Of a DNA stretch of 64,000 bases, positions 32,691 through 44,139 are shown piece by piece. Within the stretch, counting starts at the first letter, position 1; the number at the start of each line of letters is the position of its first letter. Location of the stretch: contig JBAKBP010004263.1 in assembly GCA_037953745.1 (NCBI GenBank), positions 1-64,000 on the forward strand, written 5' to 3'. The notes below the pieces were generated by a model. The model saw only the letters and a program-made list of their open reading frames with translations, did no database searches and had not been told where the DNA came from. The position numbers and the translations under genes are program-made. This stretch comes from Lithodes maja (lineage: Eukaryota; Arthropoda; Malacostraca; Decapoda; Lithodidae).

Positions 32691-33176
32691 GAGAGAGAGA
32701 GAGAGGAGCTATAGCTGGTCATGGCCTCACACCTGTATTATACACAGTGACATCATCAAGGTTACCGTACTCTCTACGGTGGTGTGAAGTAATCGGGATA
32801 TTTGTGGTTTCTTTTTCACAGCTTCTCTAATTTTGTTCTTTCCTGCCTTCCTTCCTTCCTTCATTCATTAATATTTCGACCTTTTCTCCTTCCTTCCTTC
32901 TTCATATATACTCTATTTATTTCTGAAGTTATATTTTCTGTCTTTCTTTATCTTTCTTTATTTATTTCCTTCCTTCCTTCATAAATATATTCATCCCTTC
33001 ATCCTTTCCTTCCTTCCTCTCTACCAATCTCTTTCATCCCACCTGTCCTTCATGCATCCCTATCTGTTCTTCCTTTCCATTCATTCGTTCCTTCATCCTT
33101 ACTCTTTGCATACCTTCCTCCCTCCCATCCATATCTTCTAGTTATCAACCCCTTCATATTATTATTATTATTATTA

Positions 33177-33218
<42 letters not shown>

Positions 33219-33342
33219 ACATGTATTTCCACACCCTACAATTTTCGCTTCACATTTCTTCCACTCTCACTGCATCAATCAATCTTCCTTAACCCTCCAT
33301 ATCCAGCTCCCTCCTGATCCCTTCCTCACGATCTTTCATCAT

Positions 33343-33422
<80 letters not shown>

Positions 33423-33456
33423 TGTACCCTCCAGTCGTTTGCGTTATACTCTGCAC
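32691..33456. other. pyrimidine-rich spacer with microsatellites
   Basis: This stretch holds CTTCCTTC-type repetition (32840-33110), (ATT)n (33157-33178), (CT)n (33180-33218) and a long (CT)n (33344-33420). No gene was seen. Confidence 0.7.
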
Positions 33457-33816
33457 TTAACGGGGGAAGGTGTATTTATTGATCGATTATTAATTTATAT
33501 ATATTTTCTTAGTTTCCTTCCTAGATTTCCATCAAACTTAGAAAAACATCCCCAAGATATACTGTATTTGTACATTTTTCGGTAGAAAAATGTCCCGGCC
33601 CAAGGCCGATTCCTCCTATATTACAGGCTCGCTATCGCTCGCCAGGGAAAAAAACGACACCTAAATGACACGAAAGGCCATATCATTAACAACAAATGGG
33701 GCGAACATTTTTTAAATCGCTAAATTAATGGGACGAACGCCTTAAAATGTGAAAACTAATGGGGCTAAACGTGAGGGAGAAGGGGGTCCACAAAAAACGA
33801 ACCCTTCCCTCCTTAA
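33457..33816. mobile_element. F-family MITE, type II (F5)
   Basis: This 360-bp element is TTAA-bounded and inverted relative to F2. The core reads GGCTCGCTATCGCTCGCC, and the ACATTTTTC/GAAAAATGT stem is present. Confidence 0.8.
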
Positions 33817-34537
33817 TGTTCTCTCCTGACGCAGCCTATATAATATACAGTACCGGTACATCATAATATACCCCCGCCCTTCCATGCTCCTCTTATTATA
33901 CCTCCTTTCTCCTCCTCCTCCTCCTCCTCTTCTTCCTTCTTTTATCAATTTATCTCTCTTCCCCCACAAAAAACAAAACAAAAACAAAACAAAATATATG
34001 GAAAGGAATAAATATCAAAGAAGAAGAAAAAGAAGAAGACAAAGAAGAGGAAGAAGAAGCAAGAAGAATACGGTAGAGGAAGGGACAAAAATACGAAAAT
34101 AGGAGAAAGAAAAGCAGAGAGAAGCAGGTGAAGGAGACGATGACAGAGAAAGGTGAAGGAGGAGAAGGGTGGAGGGGAGGAATACAAAGGAGAACAAACT
34201 GCAACAGACCTATTGGTCCTTACGGGGCAGTTTGGATATCTAAAACTACTAATCTACTGACTACGAGGTAGAGAAAAGGAAAGCAAAGAAGAAGGCTCCT
34301 CCCCACCCACCACTCCCTCCAGCTAATGCTGGCATGGAAACAGATAGGAAAATACCATGTAGTATTGAAAAACTGACACGGAAATTCGGACAGGACAGGG
34401 AGAAAAAAGAAGTTGATTTGTAATCTAAGCTAACTCTATTTACTACAATTCTGAAAGGGAACAGATGTATGAAAATCAATATACATTGCGGTATGCGTTG
34501 ACATTTCGTTGCGCGTTATTCTGAAAGAAACTGTGTT
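33817..34537. other. spacer: purine/pyrimidine runs and a LINE-3'-like motif
   Basis: Pyrimidine-rich (33890-33960) and AAG-rich (34010-34180) stretches are present. The motif CCTATTGGTCCTTACGGGGC at about 34212 resembles one at 29617 and lies on the 3' side of a minus-strand LINE in both places. I see no coding gene. Confidence 0.6.
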
Positions 34538-34827
34538 AACATAATAATCGGGGGTTATTTGCCATGTGTTTATCCAGATGGTTCTTAAATGTTTCGACAG
34601 TATTACAGTTTACAATGTTCGAGGGTAGTCTGTTCCAGTTATTCACAACGCGGTTGAAGAAGAAATGCTTCGCCTCGTGAGAATGAAAACGCTTGCCTAT
34701 AATCTTATAACCATTGTTTCTCGTGTTTGCTTGATTCATCGTAAATAATTCGCTTACATTTAGGTTGCTGAATCCCTTGAAGATTTTGAACACCTCTATT
34801 AGGTCACCTCTCATTCTGCGCTTTGTT
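34538..34827 (-). pseudogene. CR1/L2-like LINE-D, C-terminal part of ORF2
   Basis: About 93 residues form the C-terminus of a CR1/L2-like ORF2 (MRGDLIEVFKIFKGF, then NNWNRLPSN). It ends with TAA at 34536-34538. It continues the frame interrupted at 38004 by the RTE insertion. It is related to LINE-C but distinct. Confidence 0.8.
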
Positions 34828-37800
34828 CTATCTATCTATCTATTGCCTGACGCCGTGATCCCCGAAGGGGTGGCCACGAACGAACCGCCCCCATGCACCT
34901 CTGTCCCCAGTCAGTCCACGCCCCTCCCCCCAACCAGCACCGCCTTCATTCATGTAGTTCCTCACTCCATCCTTCCACCTCATATTCGGTCTACCTCTCC
35001 CCCTCTGTCCCTCCACCTCGCTCTCGTACACCCTCTTAGTCATTCTCTCGCTTTCCATACGTTCCATATGGCCGAACCATCTCAAGTTGTTCCTTTTCAC
35101 ACTTTCCAGCACATCTACCTCCACACCACACCTCCTTCTTACTTCCTCATTAGTCTGTCTATCCCTCCATGTAATTCCGCACGCACTCCTTAAGTAATTC
35201 ATTTCCACTGCTCTCACTCTTGGTCTGAGTCTCTCAACCAACGTCCATGCTTCGCTTCCGTAAGTCAGTGTCGGGATTACCACACTGTCATGCAAGGACT
35301 TCTTCACTTCCATACTGACCACCCTATTTCTTGTTACTGCTTTTAGCGTTCCTACAACCCTCTTCCCCTGTTGTACCCTCTCCCGCACTTCTTCATCCAT
35401 AGTCCCATCTTTACTCAACACACTGCCCAGATACTTAAAAGAGTTGACGATCTCCATAGCCTGACCGTTCAGCTTCATCTCACACTCTGTGACTTCACCC
35501 CTTTCGAAGACCATAACCTTGCTCTTCCCCGTATTTACCTTCAAATTCCGTTTTTCGCACACTGTTCCAAACTCATTTACCAGACCCTGCAACTCCCATT
35601 CATTATCACTCATCAGAACTGTATCATCCGCAAACAGCAGTATAGGTAGCTTCCACTCAATTCCCTCCCTTTTCAGCGATACACCAACATCCACTGCTCT
35701 TGATAGTATTTCTTTCATAACTCCATCCATATATACAGTAAACAACCACGGGGACATCACACACCCCTGTTTCAAACCAACATTCAGGTCAAAGAACTCG
35801 CTCTGCTCACTCTCCACACGTACTGCCGCCTTTGCACCCTCATACATGCTCTTCACTGCTTTCAGCAACTTGCCCTCTACTCCGTATATTCTAAGTACTT
35901 TCCACAAACCTTCTCTATCCACTCTGTCATAGGCCTTCTCCAAGTCCATAAAGGCAACATACACCTTTTGTTTCTTCTCCAGATACTTCTCCACAACACA
36001 ATTCAGGGTAAAAATCTGATCTACACATCCTCTTCCCTTCCTAAAGCCTCCCTGCTCGTCGCCTATCCATTTCTCCGTTCTCACTCTCACTCTCTCAATC
36101 ACTACCCTACTGTATACCTTCCCTACTACGCTTAGAAGACATATTCCTCGGTGGTTACCACACACTCCTCTTTCCCCTTTGCCCTTATATAGGGGGACTA
36201 TTATGCCAGTCTTCCCGTCATCGGGTGCACTCCCCTTCTCCCATGCTAGTTTGCACATTTTCCATACCCATTCTATCACTATCTCACCACCATACCTCAA
36301 CATTTCCCCACACACTCCATCTGTTCCTGGTGCTTTCCCCAACTTCACTCTTTTCATGGCTTCCCACACTTCTGACCTCCTGATCCCCACCTCCTCCTCC
36401 ACTACTTCTCTTCTTCTCCCTCCCATACCATATCCAGCTATGTTTGCTGGCTCTTCATTCCTTTCATTTAGCAACTCACTGAAGTACTCCCTCCATCTTT
36501 CGACTCTCTCTTGCTTCTCGGCTAGCATTCTCCCATTCTTATCTTTCACACCCTTACTGTTTCCCTTGCTACCTTCCCTAACTTTCTTGACTTCTTTCCA
36601 GAACAGTTTCTTACTCTCCCTCCATTTTACACTCAGATTCCTTCCAAATTCCTCATCTACTCTTCTCTTACTTTCCTTCACTACTCTCTTCACCACCCTC
36701 TTACTCTCCACGTACCTCGCTCGTTTCTGTCTCTCGGAATCTTCATTCCCTCTACTACCCAACCACTCTCTATATGCTTTCTTCTTTTCTTCCACAGCTA
36801 TTCTTACCTCTTCTGTCCACCATGCTGTACCTTTCACTCCCCTCCCTCTTCTCCTCACTCCACACACCTCCTCACATGCTGCACAGATCTCATCCTTAAA
36901 CACCTTGCTCATCTCCTCCACTTCCTCCATAACTTCCAGGTCGAACCCACCTAGTCGTCTTTCCACTGCTCTCCTGTACTCCTCCCTGACCTCCTCCTCC
37001 TGCAACCTCTCCACCCTCCTCACCATTCCACCCTCCTCTCGCCTCCCTCCCGCTCTCCTCACCCACTTCTTTTGTATCCTAACCTTAGCTACCACTACAT
37101 AATGATCAGACAGACCCCCTCCAATACCCCTATACACCCTAGCATCCATCACAGATTTCTTCATTCGTTCATCCACACATACATAATCAATCAATGACTT
37201 TCGTTCCACCACTGTCTTATCCTTCATCGTCAACATCCGTTTCCACGTGTACCTGTGGATCATTCTGTGTCGGAAGAAGGTGTTGGCTATCCACAGCCTC
37301 CTCCCCACACATACGTCCACAAGTGCACTACCATTCCCATTCACCTCTGATGGTACCCCCCACCCTCCCACCACTCCCTCAACTTTCCTATCACCCACCT
37401 TACCATTCATATCTCCAATCAGAAATATTCTTTCGTTCTTGTCAAACTTCTCCAGGCACGCCTCCACATTCATCCAGAACTCCTCTTTCTTTCTTTCAAG
37501 TATATCCTCTGTCGGGGCATACACGCATACAATCACCCACGTTTGTATTCCTACTTTCATTCTCACCCACACAATCCTTGAACCCACAGACCCATACTCT
37601 CTTACACATTCCTTCCATTTGCTACTTACAAACAAACATGCACCTTCTCTCGCTGTTCCTTCACTCACTCCAGCACACACACCCATTCCACACTCCCACT
37701 CTCTCACATCTGAACCTTTCCATTTGGTCTCTGTCATTCCACATACATCCAGCCTGGCATTCACTAACACTTCCAGAACCTCTCTCTCTTTTGTGCCATC

Positions 37801-38003
37801 ATTCATGCCACTAACATTCCATGTAGCCATTCTCAGAATGTCCGAAGGCATGTCCTTAGTCGGTCGTGGTTCGTCAACGTTGGTTCCGTCCGCATCCGAG
37901 GCTGTTCGTTCGTTTTTTTTTGCTTAGATATTTTTTTCCGGGTGGGGGTCGCAAGCCCACCGACCCAACCTCTTTAGTCGCCTCTTACGACACGCAGAAG
38001 GCA
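34828..38003 (-). mobile_element. full-length RTE LINE inserted in LINE-D
   Basis: This 3176-bp element on the minus strand is flanked by CGCTTTGTT (34819-34827 and 38004-38012), a 9-bp target duplication. It begins TGCCTTCTGCGTGTCGTAAG, has a leader of about 150 bp and a single long frame, and ends in a (GATA)n tail that starts with the stop codon itself. The host LINE-D frame continues on both sides. Confidence 0.92.
34840..37851 (-). CDS. RTE-clade endonuclease/reverse transcriptase, intact
   Basis: This 1003-residue frame has no stops; the usual RTE protein length is close to this. The APE-type endonuclease spans about residues 8-255 (ATWNVSGM, TETKWKG, VYAPTED, GDMNGKVGD, SLIDYV, LSDHYVV). 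The reverse transcriptase spans about 500-780 (GKAPGTDGV, PLYKGKG, FMDLEKAYDRVD, LKQGCVMSP, and catalytic FADD about 739-742). The C-terminal region (RSACGITWRDRQTNEE, WFGHMERM, GRGRPNMRWKDGV) is typical of arthropod RTE. The stop TAG (34840-34842) is the first unit of the ATAG tail. The 63362-63800 fragment is a diverged relative. It may be able to transpose. Confidence 0.93.
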   Translation of the reverse strand: MPSDILRMATWNVSGMNDGTKEREVLEVLVNARLDVCGMTETKWKGSDVREWECGMGVCAGVSEGTAREGACLFVSSKWKECVREYGSVGSRIVWVRMKVGIQTWVIVCVYAPTEDILERKKEEFWMNVEACLEKFDKNERIFLIGDMNGKVGDRKVEGVVGGWGVPSEVNGNGSALVDVCVGRRLWIANTFFRHRMIHRYTWKRMLTMKDKTVVERKSLIDYVCVDERMKKSVMDARVYRGIGGGLSDHYVVVAKVRIQKKWVRRAGGRREEGGMVRRVERLQEEEVREEYRRAVERRLGGFDLEVMEEVEEMSKVFKDEICAACEEVCGVRRRGRGVKGTAWWTEEVRIAVEEKKKAYREWLGSRGNEDSERQKRARYVESKRVVKRVVKESKRRVDEEFGRNLSVKWRESKKLFWKEVKKVREGSKGNSKGVKDKNGRMLAEKQERVERWREYFSELLNERNEEPANIAGYGMGGRRREVVEEEVGIRRSEVWEAMKRVKLGKAPGTDGVCGEMLRYGGEIVIEWVWKMCKLAWEKGSAPDDGKTGIIVPLYKGKGERGVCGNHRGICLLSVVGKVYSRVVIERVRVRTEKWIGDEQGGFRKGRGCVDQIFTLNCVVEKYLEKKQKVYVAFMDLEKAYDRVDREGLWKVLRIYGVEGKLLKAVKSMYEGAKAAVRVESEQSEFFDLNVGLKQGCVMSPWLFTVYMDGVMKEILSRAVDVGVSLKREGIEWKLPILLFADDTVLMSDNEWELQGLVNEFGTVCEKRNLKVNTGKSKVMVFERGEVTECEMKLNGQAMEIVNSFKYLGSVLSKDGTMDEEVRERVQQGKRVVGTLKAVTRNRVVSMEVKKSLHDSVVIPTLTYGSEAWTLVERLRPRVRAVEMNYLRSACGITWRDRQTNEEVRRRCGVEVDVLESVKRNNLRWFGHMERMESERMTKRVYESEVEGQRGRGRPNMRWKDGVRNYMNEGGAGWGEGRGLTGDRGAWGRFVRGHPFGDHGVRQ

Positions 38004-38495
38004 CGCTTTGTTAAGCTAAACAAATTTAGTTCTTTTAAGCGCTCTTCGTACGGTTTATTACGCAATCTGGGTATCATTTTAGTGACTCTGCGTTGCACCC
38101 TTTCAAGTTTATTTATGTCCTTTCGGTAGTACGGTGACCAAAATTGCACGCAGTATTCGAGATGGGGACGCACCAATGAGTTGAATAGAGTAAGTATGAT
38201 TTTTTCTGATTTGAATTTGAATGTTCTGCCGATGAAACCCACCAATTTATTAGCAGTTTTTATTACCTCTGTACACTGTTTACTCGGCTTCAGGTCACTT
38301 GATATTATAACTCCCAGATCCTTTTCATTATTTGTATTTGATAGTTGAATGTTGTTCATTGAGTAATCTTTTTTAGCGTTGTTACTACCGATGTGTAATA
38401 CTTTGCATTTTTCTATGTTGAATTTCATTTGCCATTTTACTGCCCAGTTTTCTAAAGTGTCTAGGTCACCTTGTAGTTTTTGCCAATGTACTGTT
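38004..38495 (-). pseudogene. CR1/L2-like LINE-D, RT part before the RTE insertion
   Basis: This frame encodes the RT thumb and C-terminal region (WQMKFNIEKCKVLHIGSNN, RPHLEYCVQFWSP, RRVTKMIPRLRNKPYEERL). It is 5' truncated near 38495 in an ACTTA-rich low-complexity stretch. It ends where the RTE enters. Confidence 0.8.
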
Positions 38496-39234
38496 GAGGT
38501 TACTTTATTAGTAACTTTACTTAACTTACTAAACTTACTTAACTTACTAAAGTTACTTTATTAGTAATTTATTAGGAGGAGGGTGGAGGGGAGGAGGAAG
38601 GTGAGGGAGGGGAGGAGGAGGGTGTGGATGAGGGGAGGAGGAGGGTGTGGATGAGTAGAAGGGGGAAGGTGAGGAGGAGGAGGAAAGGTGTGGATGAGGA
38701 AGAGGAAGATAAGAGGGAGGAGAAAGAGAAAGGTTAAGGAGGAGGAGGCGGAGGAAGGTGAGGAGGATGAGGCGTGAATCACCAACCGACCAAGAGTGTT
38801 TATAAGGACATCGAACCCACCATCTTGGATCCCGAGGGCCCGCACCACCACCACCACACACCACCCCCACCACCATCATCACCCTCACTAAACTCAGGTA
38901 CTGTAATGATGTGGGAGGGGAGGGTTATAATAAAGTCATCATAACGCTCTATTGGAGGAATGTGTGTGTGTGTACTTACTCTAGTTGTACTTACTCTAGT
39001 TGTATTGCGGGAGTGAGCATGCTCGTTATTTCCCGCCTCCTATATGTGTAGGTGTTATATGTATCGTTGGAATGGCTGTGGATGTGTGTGTAGTCTGTAT
39101 TTTTAGCCAATTGGCGACATCGGAAACGAAGGCTTAGGGTGGATCTGTATGGTACCATTCTCACTATAGACGGTACCGTCTCGCCCGAAGGCTTAGGTAG
39201 CCATCAGCTTAGGTGAACCATATGATACCCATCT
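38496..39234. other. purine-rich spacer and unclassified sequence
   Basis: GGAGGA/GAGG-rich sequence runs 38570-38770, followed by a CCACCA-rich stretch (38845-38880). The segment 38980-39000 duplicates GTACTTACTCTAGTT. No gene was recognised. Confidence 0.6.
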
Positions 39235-39385
39235 CGCCTTGTACCATTTTTTGCCAACCCCAGATGGGACGTCACAACGTCGTCCACTTATTCCAGGTAC
39301 CTATTTACAGCTAGGTGAACTGAGGCTAACACATGAAAGGAGACAAGCCCAATTTGTCTCCGCCCGGCCGGGGATTGAACCCCCC
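39235..39385 (-). mobile_element. tRNA-derived SINE-like fragment
   Basis: On the minus strand GGGGTTCAATCCCC matches a Pol III B box (39370-39383). It is followed by a conserved-looking body containing CACCTAGCTGTAAATAGGTA. The 5' tRNA part, with the A box, is replaced by (AC)n. Confidence 0.5.
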
Positions 39386-39512
<127 letters not shown>

Positions 39513-39638
39513 GCTATACTGTTTGTAATGGTGTGGAAGGGTTGGTTATCAGATATTTACGCCTTGGAGTATCATTATTAACGCCATGCATACACAAGGA
39601 AGCCGATGATAAACATAGCGTACTAAAGATGATTTGAC

Positions 39639-40007
39639 TTAACGGGAGATGGGCTGTTTTTCTGGTCCCCTTTCTCCTTCGCGTTAAGCCCCATTTATTT
39701 TGAGATTATAAAACGTTCGGCCCATTAGTTTGGCGATGTTAACACCTTTCGCCCCATTGCGTTGTCAATTGTAAGACCTTTCGTGCAATTTAGGTGTCGA
39801 TTTTTTCCTGGCGAGCGTTAGCGAGCCAGAAATTTTAAGAGGAACCGGCCTTCGGCCGGATTTTTTTTTTTACCGAAAAATGTAAACATTTATCTTGAAG
39901 GGGGTCTAGGGGATGTTTTTCTAAGCTTGATAGAGGTCTAGCAAGGAAACTAAGAAATATAGGAATAGAAGAATCAATATACCAAAAAACGACCCATCTC
40001 CCCTTAA
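39639..40007. mobile_element. F-family MITE, type II (F6)
   Basis: This 369-bp element is TTAA-bounded, with ends CGGGAGATGGG and CCCATCTCCCC. The core has GGCGAGCGTTAGCGAGCC and CCGGCCTTCGGCCGG. Confidence 0.82.
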
Positions 40008-40100
40008 GATGATGCTGATAAAACAATATTATGCTGAACACAACGTAATATGATGCAAGTGATGGTGATAGCTAAACTAATATGATACTGGTGATGTATA

Positions 40101-40135
<35 letters not shown>

Positions 40136-40474
40136 ATGTAATGTATGATATTGATGGTACTACACATAATAGGGTAATCGTGCCCAATAAATCCTTGAAG
40201 AACACAATCCCTCAATATTATATCTCTGAGGAACTAAAGATGAACAGATACAAGACTGACCTTCACCTTTAACCATAAGTTGTCTGACCCCACACACCTT
40301 AAACGTGGTTAACTCTCTCTAACTAACTCTAACTCTCTCTCTCTCTCTCTCTAACATGTATTTCCACACCCTATAATTTTTGCTTCTCATTTCTTCCACT
40401 TTCACTGCATCAATCTATCTTTCTTAACCCTCCATATCCAACTCCCTCCTGAACCCTCCCTCACGATCTTTCAT

Positions 40475-40522
<48 letters not shown>

Positions 40523-40559
40523 ACCTTAATCCTCTTGTTCAATCTTCATCCACCACATT
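40008..40559. other. spacer with microsatellites
   Basis: GTAT repeats (40117-40140) and (CT)n (40480-40520) are present. The piece 40352-40480 repeats sequence found at 33218-33345 (ACATGTATTTCCACACCCTA), so the two regions share a duplicated segment. Confidence 0.6.
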
Positions 40560-41255
40560 CATTCTACACTCCAATCTTCCAGTCAAATTTCCACCCATCA
40601 TCAATTATATATCACAATCCTCCAGTTCAATGTCCATCCACCATCCATTCTACATTCCAATCTTCCAATCCAATATCCACCTATAGACACCCCAATCCAT
40701 CTGGCCAACAAACATCCACCATCCATTTTACACTCCAATCTTCCAATCCAATATCCACCTTTAGACACCACAATCCACACTCCAATCTTCCAATCCAACA
40801 TCCATCTATAGAGACCACAATCCACCTGTCCAATATACATCCACCATCCATTCCACACTCCAATCTTCCAATCCAACATCCACCTATATACACCACAATC
40901 CACCTGTCCAATATTCATCCACCATCCATTCTACACTCCAATCTTCCAATCCAATATCCACCTTTAGACACCACAATCCACCTGTCCAATATACATACAC
41001 CATCCATTCTACACTCCAATCTTCCAATCCAACATCCACCTATAGACACCACAATCCACCTGTCCAATATTCATCCACCATCCATTCTACACTCCAATCT
41101 TCCAATCCAACATCCACCTATAGACACCACAATCCACCTGTCCAATATTCATCCTCCATCCATTCTACACTCCAATCTTCCAATCCAATATCCACCTACA
41201 GACACCTCAACCCACCTGTCCAATATACATCCACCATCCATTCCACAGTACATTC
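40560..41255. repeat. 78-bp minisatellite, about 9 diverged units
   Basis: Units of about 78 bp contain CACAATCCACCTGTCCAATA and CACTCCAATCTTCCAATCCA. Because 78 is a multiple of 3, long frames appear on both strands. Confidence 0.9.
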
Positions 41256-41320
41256 CAATCCCTGTGTTCCAATCTCTAACAGGTTACCTTGACCCATAGG
41301 CTAATCACCTTTCATCTCTC

Positions 41321-41664
41321 TTAAGGGAGGATGGGCGTATTTAATTGCTTACTTATTAATCTTCTTATTGTTGTTTTAGTGTCCTCCCTAGACCTCCATC
41401 AAGCTTAACAAAACACCACCTAGACCCCCCTTCAAGAATTTTGTTTACATTTTTAGAAATTTTAGGTAGAACAATATCCGGCCGAAGGCCGATTCCTCTT
41501 ATAATTACAGGCTTGCTATCGCTCACTAGGTAAAACTCAACACCTAAATGGAACGAAAGGTCTTAATATTGACAAACTAATGGGCCGAACGTCATGAAAT
41601 CTGAAAACTAATGGAGCTAAACACGAGGGAGAAGGGGGACTAGAAAACCGGCCCATCTCCATAA
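41321..41664. mobile_element. F-family MITE, type II (F7)
   Basis: The left end is TTAAGGGAGGATGGG. The right end is GCCCATCTCCATAA, with the final TTAA mutated. The core hairpins are partly degraded (ATCCGGCCGAAGGCCGAT). Confidence 0.72.
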
Positions 41665-41802
41665 CGCCATACCTTCTCTCTCGTAAATCCTCTGCCATTT
41701 GGTATCTCCTTTCTCTGCCCTATCATATAATTATCTCCTATTAAAATCCTGCAACACTTTTCCCTTCATTTTGTACACCTTCTCTATCCGTATTATTATT
41801 AT

Positions 41803-41910
41803 GCCATATCGGTACCTACCTTTAGATGGGTTCGAGACTCATCTAGTGGCACCGAGGAGCGCGTCGCCGCTCGTTCTGGGTGGTGATACGGCCCTGTTCG
41901 ATCATAGCTC
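41803..41910 (-). mobile_element. LINE-A 3' end fragment
   Basis: About 100 bp match the LINE-A C-terminus and 3' tail (CTAGTGGCACCGAGGAGCGC on the plus strand), with a GGTACCTACC tail. Confidence 0.65.
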
Positions 41911-42470
41911 CTTAGCCTCCTTTCTATACTAAATTATGTAACTAATCTCCCACTCCATGTACACCTTTTCCATCTGGAACTATTATATTCGTCTGTTATC
42001 TCTTTTTCTCTCCCATATCAACTTTCCCCACTTTAAAACCCGCAATAATTCTCCCTTTCTTTGTTTTCAGTTTATATTATTGTTCCATACGATCCCCTCT
42101 ACCATCACAGACCCTCCTTCCCACTCCAAATTATGAAACAAATCTCTCACTCTATCTACCTCTTTTCTATTTCAAACAATTATGTACGACATCCCATTTT
42201 CATGACAGTAATATTCATTCTAAATTCAGCAACAAACATCTGATGGTAGGTAAACCTATTTTTGTGCCAAGGTCTCCCCCTTCCTTTTCTAATCCTCTCA
42301 ATCATTTGAGGTATTTATTTTTGCATATAATGATAGTACCAACATTGCTACTATTAAGTGTTCAACTGTAACCAAATTGCCACGCATTACATTTTTAATC
42401 AATATACTCTTTATGTAGTTTGTTTAATGTAATGTTCCCAATTTCACTAGGAAGATGGCTGTGCTTTGCT
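41911..42470. other. AT-rich spacer, nothing recognised
   Basis: No gene or element was seen. Confidence 0.5.
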
Positions 42471-42489
42471 GATTTGAGTGAGTTTTTTT

Positions 42490-42800
42490 GTCTCTAGAAC
42501 CTTCAACGCACTACTCCTGCTTAATGGCTACCTTCACGACATTGAACACCAAAGTTGTTCGCAAAGCCAAAATGAACAAAGTGAACCAGCCGGAGTTCTG
42601 CTACCAACTGTGGTGGCTCTTGCACAGCAAGATTGTCTTTTTGTCGTCTCTGAAACCTTTGACGCACTACTCTTCCTAAATGGCTGACTCCACAACACTG
42701 AACAGCAAGAACAAAGTTGTTTGCAGAGCCAAAATGAACAAAGTGAACCTGCCGGATTTCTGCTACCAACTGTGATGGGTCTTGCACTGCGAGATTGTCT
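42490..42800. repeat. two-unit tandem duplication, about 150 bp
   Basis: GCCAAAATGAACAAAGTGAA occurs at about 42565 and 42728. The flanking words AAAGTTGTT, TTCTGCTACCAACTGTG and ACGCACTACT are repeated as well. Confidence 0.75.
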
Positions 42801-43278
42801 AAAATGAGATGTAGCGGATTAATCCACCATTATATTACATATTTTAGTATTCCAGCTATATAGTAACTGGTCACATACCTGTATATATAATATACAGTCC
42901 CGGTATATATATTTTGACAGTGTATCCAAAAACCAATTTACAACTTGAAATACATGTGTATACGAATGCCATGTAAAAGGTATTTGCATGGTGCGGATCA
43001 CATCGTCTTATGCAGATTTTCATGTTTATATTATAGTTGTATCCAACAAGACAAGGAATATATCGTAGTCAGAGGCGAATCGAGGCCGCCTTTTGACTTC
43101 CTAAATTGAAAGAAATCGTCGGGTGTTAGACGGAATCTATGAAAATGAAATAGGTTTGAAAGGTTAATTCCAGCAAAATATATTTTTTTCTTTAGGGTAG
43201 CTGAATTCTCAATCAACTTTGCTTTAGAAACTGACATACCAAACGTTCCGTAGACAAAGCAATCTTGTGATACCGTCA
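42801..43278. other. AT-rich spacer, nothing recognised
   Basis: No gene or repeat family was recognised. Confidence 0.5.
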
Positions 43279-43672
43279 TTGAGGGGGAGGTAGTCGCTTT
43301 TTCTGGACTCCCTTCTCTCTCATGTTTAGCATATTAGTTTTGAGATTTTAAGACTTTCGTTCCGTTAGTTTGGCGACTTTGAGACCTTTCGCCTAATTTT
43401 GTTGTCAATATTTAGACCTTTCGTGCCATTTACGTGTCGAAAATTTACTGGCGAGCGATAGCGAGCCTGTAATAATAAAAGGAATCCGCCTTCGACCGGG
43501 AAATTTTTCTACCGAAAAATGTACAAATCTCTCTTGAAAGGGGACCAGTGAGTGTTTTTTTTTTTTTTTTTTAAACTTGATGGATATCTATCTATCTATT
43601 GCCTTACGTCTAGCGAGAAAACTCAAACAAATATATATTTATAGACCAAAAAAGCAAGCACTACCCCTTTAA
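43279..43672. mobile_element. F-family MITE, type II (F8) carrying an RTE tail
   Basis: The ends are TTGAGGGGGAGG and CCCCTTTAA. The core has GGCGAGCGATAGCGAGCC and ACATTTTTC-type stems (here AAATTTTTC). At 43588-43611 the phrase CTTGATGGAGGTCTAG is split by TATCTATCTATTGCC, which is the 3' end of the RTE LINE. Confidence 0.75.
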
Positions 43673-44139
43673 ACGTCGAATTATTCTCCTTTATTCGGGT
43701 CTCTTATTATCCACCCGAATCCCCTCAGTCACGCTCATTCATTTGCATACACACTCATCATCATAACTCACCTCATCCCACTCCCCCTATAATTGAGCTT
43801 CATTATTCACTAGGCCATTCATTTAGTTCCCATTATTGCCATTCCGTGCCTCTTAATGTGTGTGTTTTCAAGTTTGTGAGTTATGGATTCTTAGGTACTA
43901 TTTCAAGACTAGGTTCAGTACCGTTACTGGTAGTACTTCAGTACTATGCCAGTTGCATCCTAATATGTGTACTGTGTAGCTAAATTTAGTTACAGAGAGC
44001 GTATCATAATTTCCACATAAACAACAAGTAATTTGAAAAGTAATTTGACTCATTTGTCATTAAATTTTCATGTCCGGTTCCTTTCCATTGTATCATGTCT
44101 CAATGCCCATTTTCGTATTTTGATATGTAACATATCCCT
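43673..44139. other. spacer, nothing recognised
   Basis: No gene or element was seen. Confidence 0.5.

Noticed and set aside
36179..37927. Long plus-strand frames opposite the RTE frame
   Set aside because: They are low-complexity Ser/Pro/Leu/His translations, antisense to an intact endonuclease/RT.
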